Shown here piece after piece: positions 53,936-63,623 of a stretch of DNA of 64,000 nucleotides. The stretch lies in the NCBI GenBank assembly GCA_905181635.1, contig CAJIYM010000003.1, positions 1 to 64,000 of the forward strand, given 5' to 3'. Within the stretch, counting starts at the first letter, position 1, and each line of letters starts with the position of its first letter. A program made the position numbers and the translations under genes. The notes beneath the pieces are model-generated. The model was given only the letters and a program-made list of their open reading frames with translations. It was not told the origin of the DNA and searched no databases. The stretch comes from an uncultured Flavobacteriales bacterium (lineage in GTDB: Bacteria > Bacteroidota > Bacteroidia > Flavobacteriales > BACL11).

Positions 53936-56089
53936 ATGAAAAAGATATTAATAATTTGCTTTAGCTTATTTTTTATAACTCCTATATTTTCTCAAAAAAG
54001 AGATATAACTATTGGTGATTTATGGAAAGACTATACTTTCTACCCTAAAAGTATGCGTAGTTTTAATTCCATGAATGATGGAGAACATTATTCCTCTATT
54101 GAAAATAATGAAGTTGGGCAAGAAATAATAAAATACCAATTTAAGAATGGAAAAAAAATACGTACCCTTTTTAAAAGTACCGATTTTGAAATTCCAAAAG
54201 TTGATAAATATATATTTAGTAAAGATGAAAAACAACTTTTATTAGCTACTGAAACTAAAAGCATTTATCGATACTCTAGTAAATCTGTTTATTATATCTA
54301 CAATATTCATACACATAAAATCACAAAATTATCTGACAAAAAAGTTATGCATGCTACTTTTTCTCCCAATGGTGATAAGATGGCATATGTACTAGACAAC
54401 AATCTTTTTATTCAAGATATAGAAAGTGGAACAATAACTCAAGTTACTACTGATGGGAAAAAGAACCATATTATTAATGGTGCTTCTGACTGGGTATATG
54501 AAGAAGAATTTGCTTTAGTACGTTCTTTTGAATGGGCACCAGATGGAAAGCATATTGCCTATTACAAATTCAATGAAACTCATGTAAAAGAATTCTCTAT
54601 GGATTTATTCAAGGGGGGCTTATATCCAACCCAAGAAGTGTTTAAATACCCAAAAGCAGGAGAAGATAATTCATTTGTAAAAGTATATTTCTATAATTTG
54701 GAAGCTGATAAAAGTACTTATATTTATACAGAAAAAGATTACGAATATATTCCAAGGATTAAGTGGACAAATAATCCAAACGTATTAGCCCTCTATGGAA
54801 TGAACCGCCTTCAAAATGAATTAGATTTTTTACTCGCAAATACTGAAGACGGAAGCAATAGAATACTATTTACTGAAAAAGACGAATATTATATTGATGT
54901 GCATGACAACCTAACTTTTTTACCTGAAGATAATTTTATTTGGACTTCAGAGAAAGATGGCTTTAATCATATCTATATAAAAGGATTAGATGGTACTGAA
55001 GAACAAATTACAAAAGGAAAGTGGGAAGTAACTGCATTCGATGGTGTTGATAGTGATAAAATGGAAATATATTATAGATCAACAGAAGAAGGGTCTATAA
55101 ATAGAACACTTTATGTGCATAACTTGGAAACTGAACAAAAAAGGAAGCTTAGTAAACAAATCGGAGATAACTCAATAAAATTTAGCAAAAACTTTAAATA
55201 CTATTTAAATAGTTACTCCAATGCTAACACAGCCCCTTATTATACTTTACATAATTCAAGTGGAAAGGAATTGAAAGTCTTAGAAGATAATTCATCTTTC
55301 AACACTAAAATGTTAGAATTTAACTTAGCAAAAAAAGAATTTTTTACAATTAAAACCGAAGATGCAGAGTTAAATACTTGGATGATAAAACCTCCTAATT
55401 TTGATGAAAAAAAAGAATATCCTTTATTTATGTTTATATATGGAGGACCTGGCTCTCAACAAGTAACAAATTCTTTTGGTTGGACAAACTATTACTGGTA
55501 CCAGATGTTAGCACAAAAAGGATATATTGTAGCTTGTGTAGATAACAGAGGTACAGGAGGTAAAGGTTCTGAATTCAAAAAGATGACATACAAGGAATTG
55601 GGTAAATATGAAACTATTGATCAAATAAATGCAGCAAAATACTTTGGAAATCTAAATTACATTGATGCCAAAAGAATAGGAATTCAAGGATGGAGTTATG
55701 GAGGATATATGTCATCATTAGCAATAACCAAAGGAGCTGATGTATTTAGCCTTGCTATTGCAGTAGCTCCCGTTACAAATTGGCGTTATTACGATAATAT
55801 TTATACAGAACGCTACATGCAAACTCCACAAGAAAACGCAAGTGGTTACGATGAAAATTCTCCAATCAATCATGTTGATAAATTAAAAGGACATTATTTG
55901 TTAGTACATGGAAGTGCTGATGATAATGTACATGTACAAAATACTATGGAAATGATTTCAGCTTTAGTAAATGCAAATAAACAGTTCGATTTATTTATTT
56001 ATCCTGACAAAAATCATGGGATTTATGGTGGAAATACTCGATATCATTTGTATAAAAAAATGACTGATTTCATTTTAGAGAATTTATAA
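53936..56089 (+). CDS. Dipeptidyl peptidase IV (S9B family)
   Basis: The 717 residues begin with a signal peptide (1-20, TPIFSQ). A beta-propeller domain (about 40-460) precedes the alpha/beta hydrolase: Ser in 'GWSYGGYMSSLA' near 585, Asp in 'GSADDNVHVQNTMEM', His in 'KNHGIYGG'. The double-Glu motif 'DWVYEEEFALVRSFEWAPDG' that anchors substrate N-termini is present. It releases X-Pro dipeptides in the periplasm. The peptide transporter gene follows by 45 bp, a fitting partner. Confidence 0.95.
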   Translation: MKKILIICFSLFFITPIFSQKRDITIGDLWKDYTFYPKSMRSFNSMNDGEHYSSIENNEVGQEIIKYQFKNGKKIRTLFKSTDFEIPKVDKYIFSKDEKQLLLATETKSIYRYSSKSVYYIYNIHTHKITKLSDKKVMHATFSPNGDKMAYVLDNNLFIQDIESGTITQVTTDGKKNHIINGASDWVYEEEFALVRSFEWAPDGKHIAYYKFNETHVKEFSMDLFKGGLYPTQEVFKYPKAGEDNSFVKVYFYNLEADKSTYIYTEKDYEYIPRIKWTNNPNVLALYGMNRLQNELDFLLANTEDGSNRILFTEKDEYYIDVHDNLTFLPEDNFIWTSEKDGFNHIYIKGLDGTEEQITKGKWEVTAFDGVDSDKMEIYYRSTEEGSINRTLYVHNLETEQKRKLSKQIGDNSIKFSKNFKYYLNSYSNANTAPYYTLHNSSGKELKVLEDNSSFNTKMLEFNLAKKEFFTIKTEDAELNTWMIKPPNFDEKKEYPLFMFIYGGPGSQQVTNSFGWTNYYWYQMLAQKGYIVACVDNRGTGGKGSEFKKMTYKELGKYETIDQINAAKYFGNLNYIDAKRIGIQGWSYGGYMSSLAITKGADVFSLAIAVAPVTNWRYYDNIYTERYMQTPQENASGYDENSPINHVDKLKGHYLLVHGSADDNVHVQNTMEMISALVNANKQFDLFIYPDKNHGIYGGNTRYHLYKKMTDFILENL

Positions 56090-56134
56090 CAGAAAATTTT
56101 ACTATTTTCGGCAACCTAATTTTATGACACAAAT

Positions 56135-57754
56135 ATGACAAATCAAGACAACCAATTATTCGGGCATCCAAAAGGATTGTTCTATTTATTTTTTGCAGAA
56201 TTATGGGAACGATTCTCTTATTATGGAATGCGTGCTTTACTTATGCTTTACATGGTAAATGAGTTTTTTACTTATATTACTGATGAAGCTTATCGTGAGG
56301 AAATGTCATTTGGCATATTTGCTGCTTATGGCTCATTAGTTTATGCAACACCTGTGTTAGGAGGTATGATTGCCGATAAATTTATTGGTTTTAAAAAATC
56401 AATCATGCTAGGAGGAATTTTAATGGCACTTGGGCATTTCTTTATGGCATTTTATTTTAAAAGTGATGTTCTTGGCTTTGAAGTTTCAGATATTAATCAC
56501 TTTTTCTTTTATGTTGCACTTGCACTTTTAATTGTTGGAAACGGATTTTTCAAACCTAATATTTCTACAATGGTAGGAAGATTATACCCTGAGGGAGATG
56601 ATAGAAGAGATTCTGGTTTTACTATCTTTTATATGGGAATAAATGCAGGTGCCTTTTTAGCTCCATTAGTTTGTGGTTGGTTGGGTTATGAATATGGATG
56701 GCACTATGGATTTGGAGCTGCTGGAGTTGGAATGATTGCAGGTTTGTTAGTCTTTATGAAGGGTATGAATGATGGAGTATTTGGAGATAATGGTCAACAA
56801 CCTAAAGAATATATTGATAAAAAAATGTACGGAATGCGTACAGATTATTTTTTCTATTTAGTAGCATTACTTATGGTGCCAATTGCAGCATTCTTAGTTA
56901 AGTACAATGCTCTAGAGGTGCTAGAGGGTATGCATTTGCATTCTGCATTATTATCTTTATTAGGTGTAGTTATCTTAGGGATTTTGGCTAAAAAAATGAT
57001 TGAACTTTCAAGAATGGAAGTTTTCCGTTTAGTAAGTGTTTTAGTTTTAACCTTATTAATCACAGTTTTTTGGTCTTTCTTTGAATTAGCAGGTACTGCA
57101 ATTACTTTATTTGCTGAACGAAATGTTAATCTAACACTATTAAATGCTTCTCAAACTAATGCAATAAATCCTGGATATATTATTTTTCTAGCTATCCCAT
57201 TTTCAATGATGTGGGTGTATTTATCAAAAACACAAAGAAACCCAACCACTCCTAACAAATTCGCTTTAGGTATTTTACAGTTAGGTTTAGGGTTTATAGT
57301 ATTTGCAATGAGTGCACAATATATGGATGCTGCAGGTCGAACACCTTTTATGTTCCTTATGATCGGATATTTATTACTAACAACTGGAGAATTATTCATC
57401 TCTCCAATTGGGCTTAGTAAGGTAACTGAACTTTCACCAAAAAGTATGACAGCCTTCATGATGGGAGTTTATTTCTTATCCTCATCTTATGCACATTATA
57501 TTTCAGGAGCAATTGCTAAATTAACTACCTCAAATGAATCTGGAGTAATTCCTGAACCAGGTTTTATGACTACAATAATTGAAAAAGTAACTGGTTTTGC
57601 AGGAGGCTACTCAGAATCATCAGTTGAAGGAGTTCAAAGTTTAGTAAGTTACACTTCAGTATTTACACAAGTTGGTGTTGTTGCAATAGCAATGGCTATT
57701 TTAGCGTTTTTACTTTCACCAATACTTAAAAAATGGATGCATGGCGTTCACTAA
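56135..57754 (+). CDS. POT/PTR-family proton-dependent peptide transporter
   Basis: It has 539 residues and about 14 membrane helices. Signature motifs 'FAELWERFSYYGMRALLMLY' (ExxER) and 'FTIFYMGINAGAFLAPLVCG' (PTR2 signature) are present. It imports di- and tripeptides using the proton gradient. Its place right after DPP-IV suggests joint use of peptides. The C-terminus 'LKKWMHGVH' ends inside the leader of the next ORF in the track. Confidence 0.94.
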   Translation: MTNQDNQLFGHPKGLFYLFFAELWERFSYYGMRALLMLYMVNEFFTYITDEAYREEMSFGIFAAYGSLVYATPVLGGMIADKFIGFKKSIMLGGILMALGHFFMAFYFKSDVLGFEVSDINHFFFYVALALLIVGNGFFKPNISTMVGRLYPEGDDRRDSGFTIFYMGINAGAFLAPLVCGWLGYEYGWHYGFGAAGVGMIAGLLVFMKGMNDGVFGDNGQQPKEYIDKKMYGMRTDYFFYLVALLMVPIAAFLVKYNALEVLEGMHLHSALLSLLGVVILGILAKKMIELSRMEVFRLVSVLVLTLLITVFWSFFELAGTAITLFAERNVNLTLLNASQTNAINPGYIIFLAIPFSMMWVYLSKTQRNPTTPNKFALGILQLGLGFIVFAMSAQYMDAAGRTPFMFLMIGYLLLTTGELFISPIGLSKVTELSPKSMTAFMMGVYFLSSSYAHYISGAIAKLTTSNESGVIPEPGFMTTIIEKVTGFAGGYSESSVEGVQSLVSYTSVFTQVGVVAIAMAILAFLLSPILKKWMHGVH

Positions 57755-57770
57755 TCAAAAAAACATTACA

Positions 57771-58235
57771 ATGAAAAAAATATTATTAGTATTATTAGTA
57801 GTCTTATCTATTAATGGATTTGCACAACAAAAAGAAATTGAGTGGCATACTGATGTCAATAAGGCAATTAATATTTCAGTGCAATCAGAAAAACCTCTTT
57901 TCATGTTCTTTACAGGAAGTGATTGGTGTGGATGGTGCAAAAAATTAGTTAAAGAAGTATTTATAAAACAAGAATTTAAATCATGGGCAGCAAAAAATGC
58001 AATTCTTGTTGAACTAGATTTTCCAAGAAGAACCCCTATTTCTAATGAATTAAAAAAACAGAATAGAGAACTTGGTAGCATGTTCGGGGTAAGAGGATAT
58101 CCAACAGGATGGTTTGTTGTACCAACTATTGTTGATGGTAAAGTAAACTTTAACAAACTTGGCTCACAAGGATATGTAGCTGGAGGCCCTAAATCTTGGA
58201 TAGCTGGAGCAAATAGAATTTTAAAAACTAAATAA
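57771..58235 (+). CDS. Secreted thioredoxin-fold protein, WCGWC type
   Basis: The start is taken at ATG 57771 (MKKILLVLLVVLSINGFAQ, a good signal peptide), 16 bp after the transporter stop. About 154 residues. The active site is 'GSDWCGWCKKLVKEVF' and the cis-Pro region 'GVRGYPTGWFVVPT'. It is probably a periplasmic thiol reductase or chaperone. Its stop overlaps the next start (TAATG), so the two thioredoxin-like genes are coupled. Confidence 0.88.
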   Translation: MKKILLVLLVVLSINGFAQQKEIEWHTDVNKAINISVQSEKPLFMFFTGSDWCGWCKKLVKEVFIKQEFKSWAAKNAILVELDFPRRTPISNELKKQNRELGSMFGVRGYPTGWFVVPTIVDGKVNFNKLGSQGYVAGGPKSWIAGANRILKTK

Positions 58236-58726
58236 TGAAAAATTTATTTATTTTAATTTTTGTTTTTATCTCATTATTTTCTTTTTCACAAGGACAAAAA
58301 AAAGTAGCGATTGATTGGATTCTATTAGAGAAAGCTGAAGAATTTGCTAAAAAATATGATAAAAATATCTTTATATTATTTTATCGGCCAGGTTGTGATT
58401 ATTGCGAAAAGATGAAAAAAACAACCCTTACTGATCCATTAGTTGTAAAACTAATCAATGAGAATTTTTTCCCAGTCATGATTAATGGTAAGGATAAAAA
58501 CCCAATTACTTACAATGGTAAAGTATATGTAAATGAGCACCCAGCTCCAGAAGATGCACCTTGGCGCCATGATCTTTATGTCAAATTAGTTGATCCTGTA
58601 AAAGGGAATTACTATTGGCCAGATGTCGTAATAGTAAATGGCAGGAAAGAGAAGCTTGCTCAGTTTCCAGGCTTTCAACCTAAAGCACAATTATTAAGGG
58701 GTATAAAACCTTACACTAAGAACTAG
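58235..58726 (+). CDS. Secreted thioredoxin-like protein, CDYC type
   Basis: The 163 residues begin with a signal peptide (1-19). The active site is 'YRPGCDYCEKMKKTTL', followed by 'NENFFPVMINGKDKNPITY'. It lacks a clear cis-Pro loop near the usual place, as 'YYWPDVVIVNG' stands there. A partner of the preceding thioredoxin-fold protein, probably periplasmic. The terminator follows 7 bp later. Confidence 0.85.
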   Translation: MKNLFILIFVFISLFSFSQGQKKVAIDWILLEKAEEFAKKYDKNIFILFYRPGCDYCEKMKKTTLTDPLVVKLINENFFPVMINGKDKNPITYNGKVYVNEHPAPEDAPWRHDLYVKLVDPVKGNYYWPDVVIVNGRKEKLAQFPGFQPKAQLLRGIKPYTKN

Positions 58727-58732
58727 ATAATA

Positions 58733-58764
58733 AAAAGGAGTTGATAATTAAATCAACTCCTTTT
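58733..58764 (+). terminator. Terminator after the thioredoxin-like pair
   Basis: AAAAGGAGTTGAT/ATCAACTCCTTTT is a 13-bp stem with a 6-nt loop. It is symmetric, so it may also end the minus-strand tRNA transcript. Confidence 0.88.
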
Positions 58765-58776
58765 CCTTTAAAAATG

Positions 58777-58851
58777 GGTGACTGATGGGACTCGAACCCA
58801 CGACCCCCGGTACCACAAACCAGTGCTCTAACCAGCTGAGCTACAATCACC
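58777..58851 (-). tRNA. tRNA-His (anticodon GTG)
   Basis: On the minus strand the cloverleaf is complete. The acceptor GTGATTG/CAGTCAC carries an extra G at -1 opposite C73, the tRNA-His identity pair. The D arm is GCTCAGCTGGTTAGAGC, the anticodon stem CTGGT/ACCGG with loop TTGTGGT, and the T arm GTGGGTTCGAGTCCCAT. The full CCA is not encoded. Confidence 0.95.
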
Positions 58852-58918
58852 ATTTAGCGGCTGCAAATATATAATTTTATACTATAATGCCGAATAAACT
58901 ATCTATATTTGTTTCCTT

Positions 58919-61024
58919 ATGAAAAACGACATAAAAAAGATAAAAATACAGATAGAGGGTATGACTTGTTCCAACTGTGCAGCTGGAATAAAAAAACACT
59001 TAATCAACAATGGATTAGAAGATGTTAATGTAAATTTTTCGACTGGTGAAGCAAGCTGCAATATCGATTCTTTACAAAATCAAAATGATGTCGAAAATAT
59101 AATTCAAAAGCTAGGTTATTCAATCACAAAACCAAATGAAAAAATCAAAAATAATATTTCGAAAGTAGAAAGATACTTTTACTCAACTCTTATTTTTACA
59201 CTTCCTTTATTTTCTCACATGTTTTTGCCTGAAGATAGTTTTATTCAAAACCCAATCTTACAATTCTCCCTTTGTTTACCCGTCTATCTTATTGGTGTTA
59301 CCTACTTCGGAAGAAGTGCTTGGTCATCACTAAAAACTGGAATCCCGAACATGGATGTACTTATATCTATAGGATCCTCAGCAGCATTTTTTTATAGCAT
59401 TTATGGTTGGCTAATCTATGGCGGAACATCTGAAATGCATCATTATTTATTTTTTGAAACTACAGCTACTATTATTACTTTAGTACTTTTAGGTAATGTG
59501 TTAGAACATAAATCCATACAAAAAACTACTTCTGCTATTGGCGACTTATCTTCTATTCAAGAAGTAATTGCTAAAATTGAAGTAAATGGAATAATTGAAG
59601 AAGTAAACTTTGATGACATAAAGGTTGGTGACATACTAATTATAAACTCTGGTGATAAAATACCAACTGATGGAATTATAGTTTCTGGATCAGCTTACAT
59701 TGATGAGTCTATGATAACAGGAGAAAGTATTCCTATAAATAAAAATAAAGATTCTAAAGTGATTGGAGGTACAATTAATAATGATGGTAATTTAAAAATA
59801 AAAGCGACCAAAGTAGGAAATGATACTTTGCTATCTCAAATAATTGAATTAGTAAAAAATGCACAAAACAATAAGCCAAATATTCAGAAATTAGGGGATA
59901 AAGTAAGTGCGGTATTTGTTCCAGTTGTTCTTTTTATTGCAATGCTAACTTTCTTTATTGGCCATTATTATTTTTTATTAAGTATGCAAGAGGCTTTTTT
60001 AAGAGGGATTGCAGTATTAGTAATTTCATGTCCATGTGCTATGGGGTTAGCTACTCCTACTGCGGTCATGGTTGGTATTGGTCGAGCTGCTAAAAATGGT
60101 ATTCTCATAAAAGGTGGTGATAGCTTAGAAAAATTAGCTAGTGTAAAAAGTATAGTATTTGATAAAACAGGCACATTAACTACAGGAAAATTTATTGTAT
60201 CAAATTTTAATGCAATTAATGAGGATGAAAAAAAGATAAAAAATATTATTTATAATATTGAGAAATACAGTTCTCATCCAATTGCTAAATCATTGTGTAT
60301 TGCATTTAAAGAAAATAATAGTGCACTGGAACTAAAAAATATTATTGAAGAAAAGGGGGTAAGCATAAGCGCTGAAATAGATGGCAATCTTTACTCTATC
60401 GGCTCTTCAAAAATTATTATTTCAGATGAAAAATATGATTTATTTGTATTAAAAAATAATAGAATAATTGCTACTTTAGATATTAGTGATGAGCTAAAAA
60501 CAAATACAGATCTAGTTATTTCAACTTTACATAAATCTAAATACATAACTACTATTTTAAGTGGTGATAAAAAAGATAAATGTGATAAGATATCTGAAAA
60601 ACTAGGTATCACAACTACTTTCAGTGAGCAATTACCACAGGATAAAATCACTAAAATAGAAGAATTGGTGGATCAGTACCCAACTGCAATGGTAGGTGAT
60701 GGAATAAATGATGCCCCTGCCCTTGCAAGAGCAACTATTGGAATTTCTTTAGGTAATGCAACCCAAATTGCAATTCAATCAGCTGATGTAGTACTTCTAA
60801 ACACTGAAAATTTACAACAACTTCCTCAAGCACTTCAATTAGGAAAACATACATTACTAACTATCAAGCAAAATCTTTTTTGGGCTTTTTCATATAATTT
60901 AGTAGCTATTCCTATTGCATTTTTAGGATTACTAAACCCAATGTGGGCAGCATTATTTATGGCTTTCTCGGATGTTATTGTTATAGGAAACTCAATAAGG
61001 TTACGTTATAAGAGGATTTTTTAG
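58919..61024 (+). CDS. copA: Copper-translocating P1B-type ATPase
   Basis: It has 701 residues. One N-terminal HMA domain carries 'GMTCSNCAAGIKKHL' (CxxC). The membrane ion site is 'SCPCAMGLATPTAVM' (CPC), the phosphorylation site 'FDKTGTLTTG' near 415, with 'MVGDGINDAPALARA' and the actuator 'ESMITGESIPI'. It exports Cu(I) from the cytoplasm or loads oxidases. A -7 box TATATTTG at 58904-58911 lies 7 bp before the ATG, pointing to a very short leader. Confidence 0.93.
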   Translation: MKNDIKKIKIQIEGMTCSNCAAGIKKHLINNGLEDVNVNFSTGEASCNIDSLQNQNDVENIIQKLGYSITKPNEKIKNNISKVERYFYSTLIFTLPLFSHMFLPEDSFIQNPILQFSLCLPVYLIGVTYFGRSAWSSLKTGIPNMDVLISIGSSAAFFYSIYGWLIYGGTSEMHHYLFFETTATIITLVLLGNVLEHKSIQKTTSAIGDLSSIQEVIAKIEVNGIIEEVNFDDIKVGDILIINSGDKIPTDGIIVSGSAYIDESMITGESIPINKNKDSKVIGGTINNDGNLKIKATKVGNDTLLSQIIELVKNAQNNKPNIQKLGDKVSAVFVPVVLFIAMLTFFIGHYYFLLSMQEAFLRGIAVLVISCPCAMGLATPTAVMVGIGRAAKNGILIKGGDSLEKLASVKSIVFDKTGTLTTGKFIVSNFNAINEDEKKIKNIIYNIEKYSSHPIAKSLCIAFKENNSALELKNIIEEKGVSISAEIDGNLYSIGSSKIIISDEKYDLFVLKNNRIIATLDISDELKTNTDLVISTLHKSKYITTILSGDKKDKCDKISEKLGITTTFSEQLPQDKITKIEELVDQYPTAMVGDGINDAPALARATIGISLGNATQIAIQSADVVLLNTENLQQLPQALQLGKHTLLTIKQNLFWAFSYNLVAIPIAFLGLLNPMWAALFMAFSDVIVIGNSIRLRYKRIF

Positions 61025-61063
61025 TAGATTAGCAGACTTAATTTAATTGAAAAAATAAATAAT

Positions 61064-62857
61064 ATGAAAAAAACATCTACAATTATTGCTAGTATATTGT
61101 TTGCTGTGGGATTATCAGCGCAAATAATTCCTGGCCAAAATCATAACGGATTTTTAAAAGCCAAAAATGACAAAATCACTATTAGTGGTAGTGAAGCTTT
61201 AAATCATTTAATGATAAATCCTAACCCACATACTTCTGCAATATTAAACTCTTCAAAAAGTACTATAAGCGAGGAAATAATCGGCACAACAACATATGAT
61301 TTACAATCTAATGCAGCAGTTCAAAACAGAATTATAGTTCATGATGATGGAACAATTTCTGCAGCTTGGACAATTTCTCAACAGTACAATACTACTTTTA
61401 CCGACAGAGGTACCGGTTACAATTTTTATGATGGAACTTCTTGGGGAGCCCAACCAACCAATAGGCTTGAGGATTCAAGAGGTGGATGGCCATCTATTAT
61501 TGCATTAGGAAATGGTTCTGAAGCATCAATTACTCACAATACTGATAATAGCTATATTAACAATACATATCGACCAACAATTGGAGCTGGATCATGGTTT
61601 GAAAATCAGGTTTCAGCTGGATATATGATCTGGAACAGATCTGCGTCAGGCGGACTAGATGGTAATACTATTCACATGATTGGAGTGACTGCTTCAGCAA
61701 CTTTTGGAGGAACTCCATTTAACGGTTTAGATGGAGCTCTTGTATATTACAGATCGGAAGATGCTGGTGATAGCTGGAATATTACAGATATGCAATTACC
61801 AGGAATGGATTCTTCAATGTATACAGGAATGAGTGGAGATGTATATGCAATTACTGCACAAGATGAAACTGTTGTAGTAGCTTATTTTGATGACTGGGGA
61901 GATTCTTATATTGTAAAATCTACTGATAATGGAGATACATGGACTAAAACAACGTTCTTAGACTTTCCAGTAGATAAATATGCTTTTGATGATGGTTTAG
62001 ATTTAGATAATGATGATACTTTAGATTTTGTTTACTCAACAGATAATTATGGAGCTTTAATTCTAGATGCTAATGGAGATGCACACGTATTTTATGGTAT
62101 AATGAGATATATAGATGACGATCTTTCTGATGCATCATCATCATGGTTTCCAGCAACTAATGGTATTGCCTACTGGAATGAAAGTTTTGGAGAAGATACA
62201 ACTCCAGCAACAATGCATCCAGGAGACACCTCTTTATGGTACAGTGATATGATGAATGATCACTGGGTTATTGAAGCCCCAGACTTAAATGGAGATGGAA
62301 TAGTCTCTGGAGTGGATTCAACTGGCGGATATGCTCTTTATTATGCTTCTTATGCTTCTATGCCAAGTGCTGGACTTGATGCCTCTGGAAATATATGGTT
62401 ATCCTTTTCTGGATATACAGAAAATGCGGATAATGGCGCACAAGTATTTAGACATATATACATTACTAAATCAGAAGATGGTGGTATAACTTGGAAAACT
62501 CCTGTAAATGTAACTCCCCACGATATGTGGAATGGAATGCAAGAATGCGTATTTGGATCAATGTCACCAGTAGTAAACGATAAAATAAGTATTATATATC
62601 AATTAGACTTTGAACCAGGTTTATCCGTAAGAGGAGATGAAGATTTAGTTGATAATAATGATATTGTTTATTTGGAGATAGATACAGTTGGATTATTTGA
62701 CAATATCCCTTCATCTATTATTGAAACAAATTATATTAATCACGACAAAGAAGTAAGAATATTTGATGTTTTAGGTAGAGAATGGAAATCATCATTTGCA
62801 GACCTTCCAAAAGGAATTTATATTATTGATGGCAAGAAAATATTTAAAACTAAATAG
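61064..62857 (+). CDS. Secreted BNR/Asp-box (sialidase-like) propeller protein with T9SS-like tail
   Basis: A signal peptide (1-19, GLSAQ) is followed by at least three Asp-box motifs: 'SEDAGDSWNITDM', 'STDNGDTWTKTTF' and 'SEDGGITWKTPV'. These mark a beta-propeller as in sialidases, but I cannot see the sialidase Arg triad with certainty, so no enzyme activity is claimed. The end 'VRIFDVLGREWKSSFADLPKG' through 'KKIFKTK' is a short T9SS-like tail. It is complete, 597 residues. Confidence 0.85.
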   Translation: MKKTSTIIASILFAVGLSAQIIPGQNHNGFLKAKNDKITISGSEALNHLMINPNPHTSAILNSSKSTISEEIIGTTTYDLQSNAAVQNRIIVHDDGTISAAWTISQQYNTTFTDRGTGYNFYDGTSWGAQPTNRLEDSRGGWPSIIALGNGSEASITHNTDNSYINNTYRPTIGAGSWFENQVSAGYMIWNRSASGGLDGNTIHMIGVTASATFGGTPFNGLDGALVYYRSEDAGDSWNITDMQLPGMDSSMYTGMSGDVYAITAQDETVVVAYFDDWGDSYIVKSTDNGDTWTKTTFLDFPVDKYAFDDGLDLDNDDTLDFVYSTDNYGALILDANGDAHVFYGIMRYIDDDLSDASSSWFPATNGIAYWNESFGEDTTPATMHPGDTSLWYSDMMNDHWVIEAPDLNGDGIVSGVDSTGGYALYYASYASMPSAGLDASGNIWLSFSGYTENADNGAQVFRHIYITKSEDGGITWKTPVNVTPHDMWNGMQECVFGSMSPVVNDKISIIYQLDFEPGLSVRGDEDLVDNNDIVYLEIDTVGLFDNIPSSIIETNYINHDKEVRIFDVLGREWKSSFADLPKGIYIIDGKKIFKTK

Positions 62858-62873
62858 TCTTTAAATAAAAAAT

Positions 62874-62903
62874 AAAAAGCCGAGCATCTGCTCGGCTTTT
62901 TTT
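62874..62903 (+). terminator. Terminator between the BNR gene and bshB1
   Basis: AAAAGCCGAGC/GCTCGGCTTTT is followed by TTTATTT. It is bidirectional by symmetry and suits the convergent genes. Confidence 0.88.
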
Positions 62904-62921
62904 ATTTATATTTATTAAAAA

Positions 62922-63623
62922 CTACTTAATATCCAATAAAGTATTAACCTTAGGCATTTGATGCGCTAAGAATCCTTCAGCATATTCGCAGTTGGATTGC
63001 CTTCCTAAATCTTTTGCTCTATAGCTTACACTATCCAAAAAACCTTGAGAGGAGATAATAGTTTCGGATTCGTTACTTTCTGGATTAAAAAACTGAGTAC
63101 TATAGGCTTTTACTGCATTTAACTTAACTTCCATTTCTGCAGAAATATCAACAACTACATCTGGTGTTAAATAATTAAATTGTATGTAATGATAAATAGC
63201 TCTTGGTCGCCATATATTCTGCCCTGTTTCTATCTTTTCAAGTCCTGCTAAAAAACAAGCATCAACTGTAATCTCAGCACCTCTACCATGATCTGGATGA
63301 CGATCAGAAACTGCATTTGTGATTACAATTTCCGGCTTATACTTTCTTATCTTTTTAATTAAAGCTAATTTGTGAACTTCATCATCTTTAAAAAATCCAT
63401 CTTTAAAATCCATGTTTTCTCGAACAATAACACCCATAATATCAGAAGCTAATTTAGTTTCAGAATTTCTAGCATCAACAGTCCCTCTAGTCCCTAGTTC
63501 ACCCCTCGTCAAATCAATAACCCCAACTCTCTTGCCAGCTTTAATTTCCTTAATTACAGTTCCACCACAACCTAATTCAACATCATCAGGATGAGCACCA
63601 AAAACTAAAATATCTAATTTCAT
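62922..63623 (-). CDS. bshB1: Bacillithiol biosynthesis deacetylase BshB1
   Basis: The 233 residues begin 'MKLDILVFGAHPDDVELGCG', the LmbE-type zinc motif AHPDD. 'RGELGTRGTVDARNSE', 'NAVSDRHPDHGRGAEI' (third zinc ligand region) and 'STQFFNPES' match BshB1. It removes acetate from GlcNAc-malate in bacillithiol synthesis. The start overlaps the stop of the ccsA-type gene (TAATG), so the two are translationally coupled. Confidence 0.94.
   Translation of the reverse strand: MKLDILVFGAHPDDVELGCGGTVIKEIKAGKRVGVIDLTRGELGTRGTVDARNSETKLASDIMGVIVRENMDFKDGFFKDDEVHKLALIKKIRKYKPEIVITNAVSDRHPDHGRGAEITVDACFLAGLEKIETGQNIWRPRAIYHYIQFNYLTPDVVVDISAEMEVKLNAVKAYSTQFFNPESNESETIISSQGFLDSVSYRAKDLGRQSNCEYAEGFLAHQMPKVNTLLDIK

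Noticed and set aside
61064-62857. BNR protein as a true sialidase
   Set aside because: Asp-boxes are present but I could not identify the catalytic Arg triad, Tyr and Asp with confidence.
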